This document shows, piece after piece, positions 1-9,208 of a stretch of 64,000 nt of DNA (the stretch's first letter is position 1; each line of letters begins with the position of its first letter). Under the pieces are notes generated by a model that worked only from the letters and a program-made list of their open reading frames with translations, did no database searches and was not told the origin of the DNA. A program made the position numbers and the translations under genes. The stretch covers positions 1 to 64,000 of the forward strand of contig NZ_JAPDGS010000010.1 of the NCBI RefSeq assembly GCF_025950525.1, written 5' to 3'. This stretch comes from Stagnihabitans lacustris. GTDB lineage: Bacteria > Pseudomonadota > Alphaproteobacteria > Rhodobacterales > Rhodobacteraceae.

Positions 1-3
1 CTT

Positions 4-19
4 CATTCGGAATCTCCTC
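4..19 (-). promoter_or_regulatory. Ribosome binding site and start codon of a gene leaving the window
   Basis: On the minus strand GAGGAG (14-19) sits seven bases before an ATG at 6-4. The gene itself lies outside the window to the left, so its product cannot be named. An in-frame ATG also occurs at 25-23 but has no Shine-Dalgarno sequence before it. Confidence 0.4.
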
Positions 20-171
20 GTTCATCTTGGCGAGAAAATTCTACTTATCCAGCCCCTTAAGAATGGGGGGGATTACCTTGCCACCCCGTGTGACCTCTGT
101 CCGCAGGCCACCTGGGTCTTGGCTTCAAATTGGCAGCGCGACATCCCGCTTTTGGCGGGAAAGGCGTGGCC

Positions 172-1830
172 TCAGAAATTCTGCCACTTCGGGTTTCCGT
201 TCGCGCCCGCCACCTTGGCAGGAGGTAGATATTCCATTTGGGAGAAATCAGGTGCCTGCGCCGCATCAGCCTCATGGCGCGCGCCCTGGGCTGCAGCACG
301 ATCATGCCCCAACAAGGGCTTGATCCGCGGCACCTTGAACAGCGACACGATTTTGGCGAGCCCGGTGGAATCCTCCCGCAGCGCGAGGCTTGCCGCGGTG
401 GTTTCCTCGACCATTGCGGCGTTCTGCTGGGTCACCTGATCCAGCTGCGTGACGCCCGTATTGATCTCGTCAAGTCCTGTGGATTGTTGACCGGAGGCTG
501 CCGCGATGTTGGAAACCAGCGCGGAGATCCCGACGACCGAACCCAGCATGGTGTTCAGCGCCTCGCCAGCCTTGCCGACCTCGTCCACCCCCCGGCCGAC
601 ATGCCGGGCAGAGTCGCTGATCAAGGTCTTGATTTCTTTCGCAGCTTCAAGAGCGCGTTGCGCCAGCGCCCGCACTTCGGAGGCCACGACGGCAAAACCC
701 CTCCCCGCCTCTCCGGCGCGTGCGGCCTCGATCCCTGCGTTCAGCGCCAACAGATTGGTCTGAAACGCGATGTCGTCGATCGAACCGATGATCTGCGAGA
801 TCTGTTGCGACGAATTCTCGATTTCGGACATGGCCGACACCGCCGCCTGAACGACCAGCTTGCTGTCTTCGGCCTTGCGTTGCGCGTCCTGCACGATGCT
901 TTCCACCTCGCGGGCGCCATCGGCCGCCTGTTTGACCGAACTTGTCAATTCATCCAGCGCGGCGGCGGCTTCCTCCAGTGCGGCGGCCTGATGTTCCGTG
1001 CGACGGGACAAATCTTCGGTGGCCCCGCTGATCACGTTGGACCTTGCATGGATGCTTTGCGAGGCGTCGATGACCTGAATGATCGTCCCGGACAGGGTTT
1101 CGATGGCGGCGTTGAAATCGTGGCGCAGGGGCTCATAGTCACGGGCGAAAGTCACCGTCAGCGGACGGGTCAGATCGCCCGACGACAGATCCTTCAGGCC
1201 GCCGCCCAGAGAGCTTACCACCTGTGCCAAGGCCACGCGTTCGTCTTTTTGGGCCTCGGCGTAGCTTGTCGCCTCTTGTTGGGCCGTCCTTGCCTCGGAC
1301 AGCAAAGTGTCTGAGGCGGAAAACAGCCGGACCAATACGGTAGAGAGCCAGATCAGGGGGATGGCCTCTACGATCAGGACAAAGGCATGCAGCGTCACGC
1401 GGCCAATCGACGCTTCGCCGGGGAAGATCGCTTCGGTCAGGGTGAAGTTCAACAGCAGGTGATGCACCGCGATCACGACAGCATAAGTTGCAATCGGCCG
1501 CCAATCGCAAAAGACGGCGGTCAGGGCAAAGGCGGCGAAAAAGATCATGTGGCTGTCAGCCTGCCAGGGATGTCCGCGCAGCAAATAGACGATTGACGAC
1601 ACCGCAATCGCCAAGCCGGCCGAAGCAGAGATCTGCGCCGACAGGGTCGCCCCTTGCCGTCGGACTTGCACCGAGACGATGGCCGCAATGGCGGCAAGCA
1701 ACACGGCGCAGCTTACCCCGTCCTTGCCAAGCACATAGCCCAAGGCCGCCACCAGGGGCACATGCACCCAAAGCAGAATGACCGCGTAAGAAACAGCCCG
1801 CGTCCGCAGGTCTCCGATTGTGACAATCAT
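172..1830 (-). CDS. Methyl-accepting chemotaxis protein with six-helix membrane sensor
   Basis: Chemoreceptor that would signal to a CheA-CheW array. The N-terminal 170 residues hold about six hydrophobic helices and no large periplasmic domain, so the signal is probably sensed in or at the membrane. A HAMP-like linker (GDLTRPL) is followed by the signalling domain with the conserved hairpin tip ([19 protein letters not shown]). The C-terminus ends in KWQNF, which fits the xWxxF tether used by some receptors to bind CheR or CheB. The start was set at the ATG at 1830, preceded by AAGGA; the reading frame is open further upstream but overlaps the preceding gene. It lies one base after the stop of the small gene at 1832-2137 and is probably co-transcribed with it. 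A small GC hairpin at 144-160 downstream lacks a T run. The ligand is unknown. Confidence 0.93.
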   Translation of the reverse strand: MIVTIGDLRTRAVSYAVILLWVHVPLVAALGYVLGKDGVSCAVLLAAIAAIVSVQVRRQGATLSAQISASAGLAIAVSSIVYLLRGHPWQADSHMIFFAAFALTAVFCDWRPIATYAVVIAVHHLLLNFTLTEAIFPGEASIGRVTLHAFVLIVEAIPLIWLSTVLVRLFSASDTLLSEARTAQQEATSYAEAQKDERVALAQVVSSLGGGLKDLSSGDLTRPLTVTFARDYEPLRHDFNAAIETLSGTIIQVIDASQSIHARSNVISGATEDLSRRTEHQAAALEEAAAALDELTSSVKQAADGAREVESIVQDAQRKAEDSKLVVQAAVSAMSEIENSSQQISQIIGSIDDIAFQTNLLALNAGIEAARAGEAGRGFAVVASEVRALAQRALEAAKEIKTLISDSARHVGRGVDEVGKAGEALNTMLGSVVGISALVSNIAAASGQQSTGLDEINTGVTQLDQVTQQNAAMVEETTAASLALREDSTGLAKIVSLFKVPRIKPLLGHDRAAAQGARHEADAAQAPDFSQMEYLPPAKVAGANGNPKWQNF

Positions 1831-1831
1831 A

Positions 1832-2137
1832 TCAAGTCCTTGTTTCTGTGCTTTCGCAAAGCGCTGTTCCCGTCGCATCCAGAAGCCACAGCCCTTGGCT
1901 GCGCAGGCGGTCCAGAGCGGCGGGGTCGCCCCCGGTATCCACGACGATGACGTGCCGATCCCAATGCATGGCGACAATCGCCACACCGGTCGAGGCCGCG
2001 CGGCTTAATCCATCCGCCTGCCACGGCGGGATCAAAAGGGCGATCTGGCGCGACTGCGCGTTTGGCGCGAAGGTCAGGGCGGTCAAAACGGCAACGCCCA
2101 GAACGGCAATGAAAATGGGAGTGGCGGCGGCTGACAT
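1832..2137 (-). CDS. Small membrane-anchored protein of unknown function
   Basis: A 101-residue protein with one N-terminal hydrophobic helix (about residues 7-24) and a soluble remainder of about 75 residues that would be periplasmic. No family is recognised. Its TGA stop ends two bases before the ATG of the chemoreceptor gene, so the two are probably translationally coupled and may work together. The soluble part could be a small sensor or adaptor for the receptor, which itself lacks a periplasmic domain; that is inference from position only. Confidence 0.6.
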   Translation of the reverse strand: MSAAATPIFIAVLGVAVLTALTFAPNAQSRQIALLIPPWQADGLSRAASTGVAIVAMHWDRHVIVVDTGGDPAALDRLRSQGLWLLDATGTALCESTETRT

Positions 2138-2259
2138 GGCGATAACCTCTTTGTCCTTCGCACCCTAAGGCCAAAGAGTGAAAGCAGATTTAACAAGTGG
2201 CCGAGAGAAAAGGCGGGTGGGGTGCCCCTGTCACGGGTCACGGCGCGCAGGCTCTTGCT

Positions 2260-2742
2260 TTAAACCCTGTCGAAATCGGCCGGATCAATCGGCAGGGTAA
2301 AGCCTGTCTTGATCCGGTCCATGATCACCATCGTCTTGAAGCTTTTGATATCCGGGTTCTCGTAAAAGAACTTGCGGGTGAATTGTTCATAATCGGCCAT
2401 GCTTTGCGCCGTCACGATGATGGCGAAGTCCGCGTCGCCGGTGACGTAATAGCCGTTCATCACCTCGGCCGTGTTGCGGATCGACTGTTTGAAACGGTCG
2501 ATGATATCGGCCCTTTCGCGCTCCAGCGTCACCAGCACGAACATGGCCAGTGGCAGGCCGACATGGGCGGGGCTGATCACCGAGACATCCGCCTCGATCA
2601 CCCCACCCTCACGCAGCCGCTTCAGCCGCCTTTGCACGGCGGTCGACGACAAGCCGATCATCGCGCCCAGCTCCTCCGAGCCCAGCCGGTTCGAGCCCTG
2701 CACCGCATTCAGAAGTTTGGCATCCAGCCGGTCCAGCTTCAT
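2260..2742 (-). CDS. Lrp/AsnC family transcriptional regulator
   Basis: A 160-residue regulator with an N-terminal winged helix-turn-helix (LDAKLLNAVQG, then LSSTAVQRRLKRLRE) and a C-terminal RAM ligand-sensing domain (YYVTGDADFAIIV). It probably binds an amino acid or related effector and controls the divergent catabolic operon that starts at 2875. The start at 2742 was chosen because AGGAG lies six bases upstream; an ATG six codons earlier has no such site. A perfect inverted repeat at 2791-2820 lies in the shared promoter region. Confidence 0.93.
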   Translation of the reverse strand: MKLDRLDAKLLNAVQGSNRLGSEELGAMIGLSSTAVQRRLKRLREGGVIEADVSVISPAHVGLPLAMFVLVTLERERADIIDRFKQSIRNTAEVMNGYYVTGDADFAIIVTAQSMADYEQFTRKFFYENPDIKSFKTMVIMDRIKTGFTLPIDPADFDRV

Positions 2743-2790
2743 CTTTCGCTCCTGCAGCAATTCTGCGCGTGATGGCTATTTTCGCCGGAA

Positions 2791-2820
2791 ATCTGCGTCC
2801 GGGCCATGGCCTACGCAGAT
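2791..2820. promoter_or_regulatory. Inverted repeat in divergent promoter region, probable Lrp-type operator
   Basis: ATCTGCGT (2791-2798) and ACGCAGAT (2813-2820) form a perfect 8-bp inverted repeat with a 14-base spacer. It lies between the Lrp-type regulator gene and the divergent operon at 2875, the usual place for the regulator's site. No footprint evidence is available. Confidence 0.45.
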
Positions 2821-2874
2821 CATCGGCCCGAAATCGCAGCTAAACTGCTCTAAGTCAGACGAAACGGAGCGACA

Positions 2875-4359
2875 ATGCTTGCGATCCCCTCATGCTCTCA
2901 GGCGGCCCTGCGCGGGCTTGGTTGTCCGCAATTGTTGCGCCATGATGCTTTTCTGGGCGGGTCCTGGATCGCGGGGGCGGGCCAGGACCCGGTGACGGAC
3001 CCCGCCACGGATGAGGTGATAGCCCAGGTCGCGCGCTGCTCCACCCAAGACGCCCTGCGTGCGATAGATGCCGCCGAGGCCGCCTTTCCGGCCTGGCGCG
3101 ACATGCTGGCGCGCGACAGGGGCCGCATCCTGCGCCGCTGGGCCGAACTGATCCGCAAACATGCCCAGGATCTGGCGGTGATCCTGACCTGCGAACAGGG
3201 CAAACCCCTGGCCGAGGCAAGGGACGAGATCCATTACGGGCTGGACTTCATCGACTGGTTTGCCGCCGAGGGCGAGCGGGCCTATGGCGAGACGATCCCC
3301 GCCCACAAGCCCGGGCGGCAATTGATGGTGACGATGCAGCCGGTGGGCGTGGTGGCGGCGATCACGCCGTGGAATTTCCCCTCGGCGATGATTGCGCGCA
3401 AGGCTGCGGCGGCGCTGGCGGCGGGTTGCACGGTGATCGTCAAACCGGCCGAAGAAACGCCGCTCTCGGCCCTCGCGCTGGCCGTGCTGGCCCAGGAGGC
3501 CGGGATGCCCGCCGGGGTGTTTCAGGTCCTGACCGGAGATGGCGCAGAGCTTTGCGGCGTCTTGACCGGCGACACAAGGGTGCGGGCGGTCAGCTTTACC
3601 GGCTCGACCCGGGTGGGGGCGATCCTTGCGGCGGATGCAGCGCGCACGGTCAAGAAGGTCTCGCTGGAGTTGGGCGGTCATGCCCCGGTCATCGTCTTTC
3701 CTGATGCCGATCTGGATCAGGCGGTCACCGATTGTCTGGCGGCCAAGTTTGCGACCTCGGGGCAGGATTGTCTGGCCGCGAACCGGATCTATCTGCATGA
3801 GACGATCCATGACGCCTTTGCCCAGCGGTTCACCGAAAGGGTCGCGGGCCTGCGTCTGGGCCACGGCCTGACCCAGGGCACCGAGATCGGCCCGATGACC
3901 CGCCGCTCGGTCGTCGAAACCTGCGATGCGCAGATCACCGATGCGCTGGCCAAGGGCGCGCGGATCCTGACCGGCGGCAGGCCCCCGGCAAGCGGCAATT
4001 TCGTGACCCCGACCGTGCTGGTCGATGTTCAGGACGGCATGCGGATCACCCGCGAAGAGACCTTTGGCCCCGTCGCGGCGCTGATGCGCTTTGCCACCGA
4101 GGCCGAGGTCACAGCCCGCGCCAATGCCTCCGAGATGGGCCTCGCCGCCTATGTCTTTACCCGCGACCTTGGCCGGGCCATGCGCCTGAGTGCGGCGCTG
4201 GAATATGGCATGGTCGCGGTCAACACCGCCTCTTTCACCGGCCCGCCCATTCCCTTTGGCGGCTGGAAAGGCTCTGGCCTTGGCCGCGAGGGCTCTCGCC
4301 ACGGGTTAAGCGAATTCATGGACCTGAAATACGTCTGTTTTGGCGGCTTGGCTGCCTGA
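2875..4359 (+). CDS. gabD: NAD(P)-dependent succinate-semialdehyde dehydrogenase family protein
   Basis: Aldehyde dehydrogenase of 494 residues, the usual GabD length, oxidising a semialdehyde made by the downstream transaminase to the acid. Visible motifs are ITPWNFP (cofactor binding), FTGSTRVG, ELGGHAP with the general-base Glu, and the catalytic Cys in SGQDCLAANR. GGAG lies a few bases before the ATG at 2875. First gene of an operon running to 11418, divergent from an Lrp-type regulator. The substrate could be succinate semialdehyde or a related 4-carbon aldehyde such as the one from putrescine; the sequence alone does not decide. Confidence 0.88.
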   Translation: MLAIPSCSQAALRGLGCPQLLRHDAFLGGSWIAGAGQDPVTDPATDEVIAQVARCSTQDALRAIDAAEAAFPAWRDMLARDRGRILRRWAELIRKHAQDLAVILTCEQGKPLAEARDEIHYGLDFIDWFAAEGERAYGETIPAHKPGRQLMVTMQPVGVVAAITPWNFPSAMIARKAAAALAAGCTVIVKPAEETPLSALALAVLAQEAGMPAGVFQVLTGDGAELCGVLTGDTRVRAVSFTGSTRVGAILAADAARTVKKVSLELGGHAPVIVFPDADLDQAVTDCLAAKFATSGQDCLAANRIYLHETIHDAFAQRFTERVAGLRLGHGLTQGTEIGPMTRRSVVETCDAQITDALAKGARILTGGRPPASGNFVTPTVLVDVQDGMRITREETFGPVAALMRFATEAEVTARANASEMGLAAYVFTRDLGRAMRLSAALEYGMVAVNTASFTGPPIPFGGWKGSGLGREGSRHGLSEFMDLKYVCFGGLAA

Positions 4360-4369
4360 GGAAATGACC

Positions 4370-5755
4370 ATGCAAGATATCGACGCCATCATCGCCAAGG
4401 ACCGCAGCGCCGTGCTGCATCCTTTCACCTATCTGAAGGGTCATGCCGATGGCTCCGGGCCGGAGCCCATCGTGATGCAAACGGCCAAGGGGGTGCGGAT
4501 CACCGATGCCCGCGGCCGCCAGCTGATCGACGGCTTTGCCGGGCTTTACTGCGTCAACGTCGGCTATGGCCGCACCGAGGTCGCCGAGGCCATCGCCCGC
4601 CAAGCCTATCAGCTGGCCTATTACCACAGCTATGCCGGCCATACGACCGAGGTCCTGGCCGAGCTGTCAGACCGACTGGTGCGGATGGCACCGGGGCGGA
4701 TGTCCAAGGTGTTTTACGGCATGTCGGGGTCGGATGCGAACGAGACCCAGGCGAAACTTGTCTGGTATTACAACAACCTGCGCGGCATGCCCGCGAAAAA
4801 GAAGATCATCGCACGCGAACGCGGCTATCACGGCTGTTCGGTCGTGGCGGGGTCGATGACGGGGCTGTCCTTCTATCACGACCACATGGATCTGCCGGTC
4901 AGCGGCATCCTGCGCACCGGCGTGCCGCATCATTGGCGCGGCGCCGAGCCTGGCGAGAGCGAGGTCGATTTCTCGGCCCGCCGCGCGCGTGAACTGGAGG
5001 AACTGATCTTGCGCGAAGGCCCCGAGACCATCGGCGCCATGATCGCCGAGCCCGTCCTTGGCACCGGCGGCATCATCGCGCCCCCCGCCGGTTACTGGGC
5101 CGCGATCCAGGCCGTCTTGCGCCGCCACGACATCCTGTTGATCGCCGACGAGGTCATCACCGGCTTTGGCCGCACCGGGGCGATGTTCGGCTCGACGCTT
5201 TACGGCATGGAGCCCGATTTGATCACCGTGGCCAAGGGCCTGACCTCGGCCTATGTGCCGCTGTCGGCCTGTATCGTCAGCGAAAAGATCTTTGCCGTCA
5301 TGGCCGAGGGCACGGCCAAGGTGGGCAGCTTCTCGCATGGCTATACCTATTCCGGCCATCCGATCGGGGCGGCGGCGGCCCTGGCCGTGCTGGACATCGT
5401 GGAATCCGAAAACCTGCCCGCCCGCGCCGCCGAAAACGGCGCCTATCTGAACCGCCGCCTGCAAGAAGCCTTTGCCCAGCATCCTTTCGTGGGCGAGGTG
5501 CGGGGCGTGGGCATGATGGCGGCCGTGGAATTCGTGGCCGACCGCGAGACCAAGCGCGGCTTTGACCCAAGCCTCACCGTGGGGGCCAAGGTCTCGGCCG
5601 CCTGCCGCGAACGCGGGCTGATCGCGCGCGCCATGCCGCATGGCGACATCCTGGGCTTTGCGCCGCCCCTGGTGATGACCCGGGCCGAGATCGACGAGAT
5701 GATGGAGATCACCATCGCCGCCGTGGCCTCCGTCACCGACAGCCTGGGCGGCTGA
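4370..5755 (+). CDS. Class III omega-aminotransferase (PLP-dependent)
   Basis: PLP-dependent transaminase of 461 residues that would move the terminal amino group of a diamine or omega-amino acid to a keto acid, giving an aldehyde for the dehydrogenase upstream. Motifs include GMSGSDANET (PLP phosphate loop), YHGCSVVAGS, LLIADEVITGFGRTG with the PLP-pyridine Asp, and the Schiff-base Lys in TVAKGLTSAY. It resembles putrescine- or taurine-pyruvate transaminases. GAGG at 4358-4361, overlapping the gabD stop, is eight bases before the ATG at 4370 but too close to the ATG at 4364, so 4370 is preferred. The exact amine is not certain. Confidence 0.88.
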   Translation: MQDIDAIIAKDRSAVLHPFTYLKGHADGSGPEPIVMQTAKGVRITDARGRQLIDGFAGLYCVNVGYGRTEVAEAIARQAYQLAYYHSYAGHTTEVLAELSDRLVRMAPGRMSKVFYGMSGSDANETQAKLVWYYNNLRGMPAKKKIIARERGYHGCSVVAGSMTGLSFYHDHMDLPVSGILRTGVPHHWRGAEPGESEVDFSARRARELEELILREGPETIGAMIAEPVLGTGGIIAPPAGYWAAIQAVLRRHDILLIADEVITGFGRTGAMFGSTLYGMEPDLITVAKGLTSAYVPLSACIVSEKIFAVMAEGTAKVGSFSHGYTYSGHPIGAAAALAVLDIVESENLPARAAENGAYLNRRLQEAFAQHPFVGEVRGVGMMAAVEFVADRETKRGFDPSLTVGAKVSAACRERGLIARAMPHGDILGFAPPLVMTRAEIDEMMEITIAAVASVTDSLGG

Positions 5756-5761
5756 CCCGCG

Positions 5762-6517
5762 ATGCAACACGCCCTCAGGCTCTTGAACCTGCGCAAATCC
5801 TTTGGCCCGGTCACGGTCTTTGACGGGATCGACCTGGCTGTGGCCCCGGGCGAGGTCGTCTCTTTGATTGGCGCCTCGGGGTCGGGCAAAAGCACGATGC
5901 TGCGCTGCATCAACTTCCTTGAAATGCCGGATTCCGGCACGGTCGAGGTTTTTGACAAGGGGCTTTCGGTCGAGGCGGGGGGCATGACCCGGGGGCAGCT
6001 TCACCAGATCCGCGAGATCCGCAAGATCACCGGCATGGTGTTCCAGAACTTCAACCTTTGGCCGCATCGCACAGCCCTTGGCAATGTCACCGAGGCCTTG
6101 ATCCATGTCCTGGGCCAAGACGCGCCCCAGGCCCGCGACACGGCGATGGCCGCCTTGGAAAAGGTCGGCATGGCGGGCTTTGCCAACCGCTATCCGGCCC
6201 AGCTTTCGGGCGGCCAGCAACAGCGCGTGGGCATTGCCCGGGTTCTGGCGATGCGGCCCCGGGTGATGCTGTTTGACGAGGCCACCTCGGCGCTGGACCC
6301 CGAACTGGTGGGCGAGGTGCTGAAGGTCCTGCGGCTTTTGGCCCAGGAGGGCAACACGATCTTGCAGGTCACCCACGAGATGCGCTTTGCCCGCGAGGTC
6401 TCGGACCGGATGGTGTTCCTCAGCCAGGGCCGGATCTTGCAAGACGCGCCACCCGAAGAGCTGTTTACCAATCCCGCTGACGAGGCCGTCAAGCGGTTCC
6501 TGTCTGGCACGCACTAG
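5762..6517 (+). CDS. Polar amino acid ABC transporter ATP-binding protein
   Basis: A 251-residue ATPase of the GlnQ/HisP family that powers the importer encoded by the next three genes. Walker A is GASGSGKST, the signature is LSGGQQQRVG, and Walker B is VMLFDEATSALDP. The Q-loop reads MVFQNFNLWPH. It begins six bases after the transaminase stop, so it belongs to the same operon. It would act at the cytoplasmic face of the inner membrane. Confidence 0.95.
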   Translation: MQHALRLLNLRKSFGPVTVFDGIDLAVAPGEVVSLIGASGSGKSTMLRCINFLEMPDSGTVEVFDKGLSVEAGGMTRGQLHQIREIRKITGMVFQNFNLWPHRTALGNVTEALIHVLGQDAPQARDTAMAALEKVGMAGFANRYPAQLSGGQQQRVGIARVLAMRPRVMLFDEATSALDPELVGEVLKVLRLLAQEGNTILQVTHEMRFAREVSDRMVFLSQGRILQDAPPEELFTNPADEAVKRFLSGTH

Positions 6518-6553
6518 GCCAGGGCCTTCCATCAACAACAACGGGGAAATACG

Positions 6554-7360
6554 ATGAAACACACGCTTTGCACCTTTCTGACCGCGGGTCTGATCTCGGT
6601 CGCGGGGATGGCTTTGGCCGACAACGGCATCTTGCGCATCGGCACCGAGGGCGATGCGCCCAACTTCTCGATGGCGGATGCGGCGGGCAATGTGACGGGC
6701 TTTGATGCCGATGTCGCCAATGCGCTGTGCGCGAAACTGGAGATGACCTGCCAATTCGTCGTGCAGTCCTTCAGCACGTTGGTGCCCTCGATGGACACCG
6801 ACCGGTTCGACGTGATCATCTCGGGCCTTGGCATCACCGACGAGCGCCGCGAGAAGATCGACTACACGATCCCCTATGCCTCGACGCCGCAATATTTCGT
6901 GGTGGCCAAGGACTCGCCCCTCGCCTCGGCCAAGGATCTGGACACGATCCTTGCCGGGCTGAAGGGCAAGACGGTGGGCGTGGTCAATGGCACGACCTAT
7001 GCGCGTTTCGTGGCCAAGATGGCGCCCGAGGCCACGTTGAACACCTATGAGGCCACGACCCAGCAGCTGGCCGATCTGGCCGCCGGCCGCGTCGATGCGG
7101 CGCTAAGCGACAGCCCCACCTGGGCCGATTTCTTCAAGACCCCCGAAAGCGCCGGCTATACCAAGATCGACCTGCGCATCCTGCCCACGGCCGACCATGA
7201 GACGCTGGGCTATGGCATGGGCGTCGGCCTGAAAAAGGGCAATGCCGCGCTGCAAGCCAAGCTGGACTCCGCGATGTGCGCGCTGATCACCGATGGGACA
7301 ATTGCGGCCTCGTCGATGAAGTGGTTTGGCGAGGATTACACGCTGCCCTGCGCGAAATAA
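6554..7360 (+). CDS. Family 3 periplasmic amino acid/amine-binding protein
   Basis: A 268-residue solute-binding protein with a Sec signal peptide (cleavage near VAGMALA|D). The mature part has the family-3 pattern GFDADVANALCAKL, then DVIISGLGITDERREKIDYT. Two late Cys residues (near positions 252 and 266) could form a disulfide. It delivers the substrate to the two permeases downstream. Family 3 proteins bind polar amino acids or opines, so the substrate is probably an amino-group-bearing compound degraded by the operon. A perfect GC palindrome at 7384-7397 after the stop could stabilise the mRNA 3' end. Confidence 0.93.
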   Translation: MKHTLCTFLTAGLISVAGMALADNGILRIGTEGDAPNFSMADAAGNVTGFDADVANALCAKLEMTCQFVVQSFSTLVPSMDTDRFDVIISGLGITDERREKIDYTIPYASTPQYFVVAKDSPLASAKDLDTILAGLKGKTVGVVNGTTYARFVAKMAPEATLNTYEATTQQLADLAAGRVDAALSDSPTWADFFKTPESAGYTKIDLRILPTADHETLGYGMGVGLKKGNAALQAKLDSAMCALITDGTIAASSMKWFGEDYTLPCAK

Positions 7361-7443
7361 GCCCAATGACCGCGCGTCCCGCAGGGGGCGCGCCCCCATT
7401 CTGCTCCCAAACAACGGCGCGCATCCTTTCGGAAAGACCCAAG

Positions 7444-8148
7444 ATGTCGACTGACCTTCTGACCCTCTTGACCGACCAGGGCTGGGCGCTGGCCTTGGCC
7501 AAGGGTTGCGCCTTGACGATTGCGGCGGCGCTGGGGGGGACGGCCCTCGGGGGTGTCATGGGCTTTCCGATGGCCGTGCTGCGCTGGCGGGCGGTGCCGG
7601 TCCTGTCGCAGGCCGTGGCGGTCTATTCCGGCCTTGTGCGCGGGGTGCCGGGGCTTTTGGTGATCTATCTGATCTTCTTTGGCGGGGTCCAGGCGGTCGA
7701 GACCCTGCTGCACCTTGGCGGCAACAGCGCGATCTTGGGCTTTGTCATGGCGGTGATCGCCATCGGGCTGATCTCTTGCGCCTATTCGGTCGAGGTCTTT
7801 CGCGCCGCCCTGCAGGCCATTCCCCGCGGCCAGGTCGAGGCCGCCCTTGCGGTGGGCATGTCGGACCTCGTGGCCTTTCGCCGGATCATCGCCCCCCTGG
7901 CGCTCCGCCACGCCCTCGGAGGCCTGAACAATGTCTGGCAGATGACGGTCAAGGACACGTCGCTGGTCTCGGTCGTGGGGTTGCAAGAGCTGATGCGGGT
8001 CGCGGCCATCGCGGCCGGTGTCACCCGCAGCGCGCTGGTCTTTTATATCCTTGCGGCGGCGCTTTACCTGGCCATCACGCTGATCAGCCAGGCCCTGTTC
8101 CTGCGCGCCGAAAAGGCGCTGAACCTTAGCTTTGGAGGCCGCTCATGA
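7444..8148 (+). CDS. Polar amino acid ABC transporter permease (HisM/GlnP type)
   Basis: A 234-residue inner-membrane permease with about five helices and the EAA motif (QVEAALAVGMSDLVAFRRI) that contacts the ATPase. The ATG at 7444 was chosen because it starts at the first membrane segment of the family and has GAAAG before it; the frame is open for 56 codons upstream, overlapping the binding-protein gene. It overlaps the next permease by four bases (ATGA), indicating coupled translation and a heterodimeric channel. Confidence 0.92.
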   Translation: MSTDLLTLLTDQGWALALAKGCALTIAAALGGTALGGVMGFPMAVLRWRAVPVLSQAVAVYSGLVRGVPGLLVIYLIFFGGVQAVETLLHLGGNSAILGFVMAVIAIGLISCAYSVEVFRAALQAIPRGQVEAALAVGMSDLVAFRRIIAPLALRHALGGLNNVWQMTVKDTSLVSVVGLQELMRVAAIAAGVTRSALVFYILAAALYLAITLISQALFLRAEKALNLSFGGRS

Positions 8149-8837
8149 CGCTGGATCTGGAGCTGATCGCGATGGCGCTGCCCTTGCTGGCCACGGGCGC
8201 GCTGGTGACGATCAAGCTGGCGGCGGTGGGCGTGGGGGTCGGCCTGCCCTTGGGGCTGGGGCTCGCGCTGTTGCGCCTGGCGCCGAACCGCCTGTTGGCC
8301 GGGCTTGGCGACGGTTATGCCGGGCTCTTTCGCGGCACGCCGATGCTGGTGCAGCTGTTCATCCTCTATTACGGCCTGGCCGAGGTGCCTGTGATCCGCC
8401 AGACCCCGGCGCTGTGGTGGTTCTTTCGTGACGCGCTCTTTTGTGCGGGTCTGGCCGTGGTCTTGAACACCACCGCCTATACCTCCGAGATCTTTCGCAC
8501 CGCCCTGCGCGCCATCCCCCAGGGCCAGATCGAGGCAGCACTTGCCGTGGGCATGCGCCCCTGGACGCTGTTGACCCGCATCCGCCTGCCCTTGGCCTTT
8601 CGCAACGCCCTGCCGGTCTATGCCTCCGAGGCGATCACCGTGGTCAAGGAAACCAGCCTCGCTTCGACCATCACCGTGCTGGAGATCACCGGCCAGGCCA
8701 AGCGCCTGATGAGCCAGACCTTCGGCATCCTGGAAATCTTTGCCCTTGCCTCGCTGTTCTACCTTGTCATCAACCTTGCCTGCCTTGGGGCCTTTGCCGT
8801 GCTGGAACGCCGGCAGGCCCGCGGCATGCGCCCCTGA
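8145..8837 (+). CDS. Polar amino acid ABC transporter permease (HisQ/GlnP type)
   Basis: Second permease subunit, 230 residues, with the EAA loop QIEAALAVGMRPWTLLTRI and the family sequence FRGTPMLVQLFILYYG near the N-terminus. The start overlaps the stop of the preceding permease gene by four bases. Both permeases are related and would form the transmembrane pore of the same importer. Confidence 0.92.
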   Translation: MTLDLELIAMALPLLATGALVTIKLAAVGVGVGLPLGLGLALLRLAPNRLLAGLGDGYAGLFRGTPMLVQLFILYYGLAEVPVIRQTPALWWFFRDALFCAGLAVVLNTTAYTSEIFRTALRAIPQGQIEAALAVGMRPWTLLTRIRLPLAFRNALPVYASEAITVVKETSLASTITVLEITGQAKRLMSQTFGILEIFALASLFYLVINLACLGAFAVLERRQARGMRP

Positions 8838-8849
8838 CGGAGCCCCAAC

Positions 8850-9203
8850 ATGAGCCTTCTGACCTTCTTTGCGCTGGACGACCTGCCCGAGCCGCGCCAC
8901 GGCGCCCCCCTGCCCGAACGCCTGGTCGAGGGCGCGCCCAAGTTCCGCACCTGGGACCTGGCGCAAAACGCCGATGGCACAGTGACCGCCGGCATCTGGG
9001 AGGCCACGCCGGGGGCTTACCGGTCGATCAAGGGCGCCACCTGGGAGTTCTGCTCGATCCTCTCGGGCGTCTCGGAGTTGATCGAGGATGGCCAGCCCGC
9101 CCGCCGCATCGGACCGGGCGACAGTTTCGTCATGCATCCGGGCTTCGAGGGCACCTGGCGGGTGATCGAGACCACGCGCAAGCTCTGGGTCTCCAAGGAT
9201 TGA
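8850..9203 (+). CDS. Small cupin-domain protein (DUF861/EutQ-like)
   Basis: A 117-residue single cupin barrel. It shows the two-strand pattern with GIWEATPGAY, EFCSILSGVSELIEDG and GPGDSFVMHPGFEGTW. Similar cupins sit next to FAD amine oxidases in many amine-catabolic operons and may bind or process an intermediate, but the metal-binding His triad of classical cupins is incomplete here, so catalysis is uncertain. It lies 12 bases after the permease and 5 bases before the oxidase gene. Confidence 0.8.
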   Translation: MSLLTFFALDDLPEPRHGAPLPERLVEGAPKFRTWDLAQNADGTVTAGIWEATPGAYRSIKGATWEFCSILSGVSELIEDGQPARRIGPGDSFVMHPGFEGTWRVIETTRKLWVSKD

Positions 9204-9208
9204 CCGCG

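Noticed and set aside
144..160. Hairpin after the chemoreceptor gene as a terminator
   Set aside because: Only a 6-bp stem with no T run on the minus strand; too weak to list as a terminator.
7384..7397. GGGGGCG/CGCCCCC palindrome as a protein-binding site
   Set aside because: It follows the binding-protein gene within an operon, has no loop and is pure G/C; an mRNA-stability role is at least as likely, so it is only mentioned in the gene entry.
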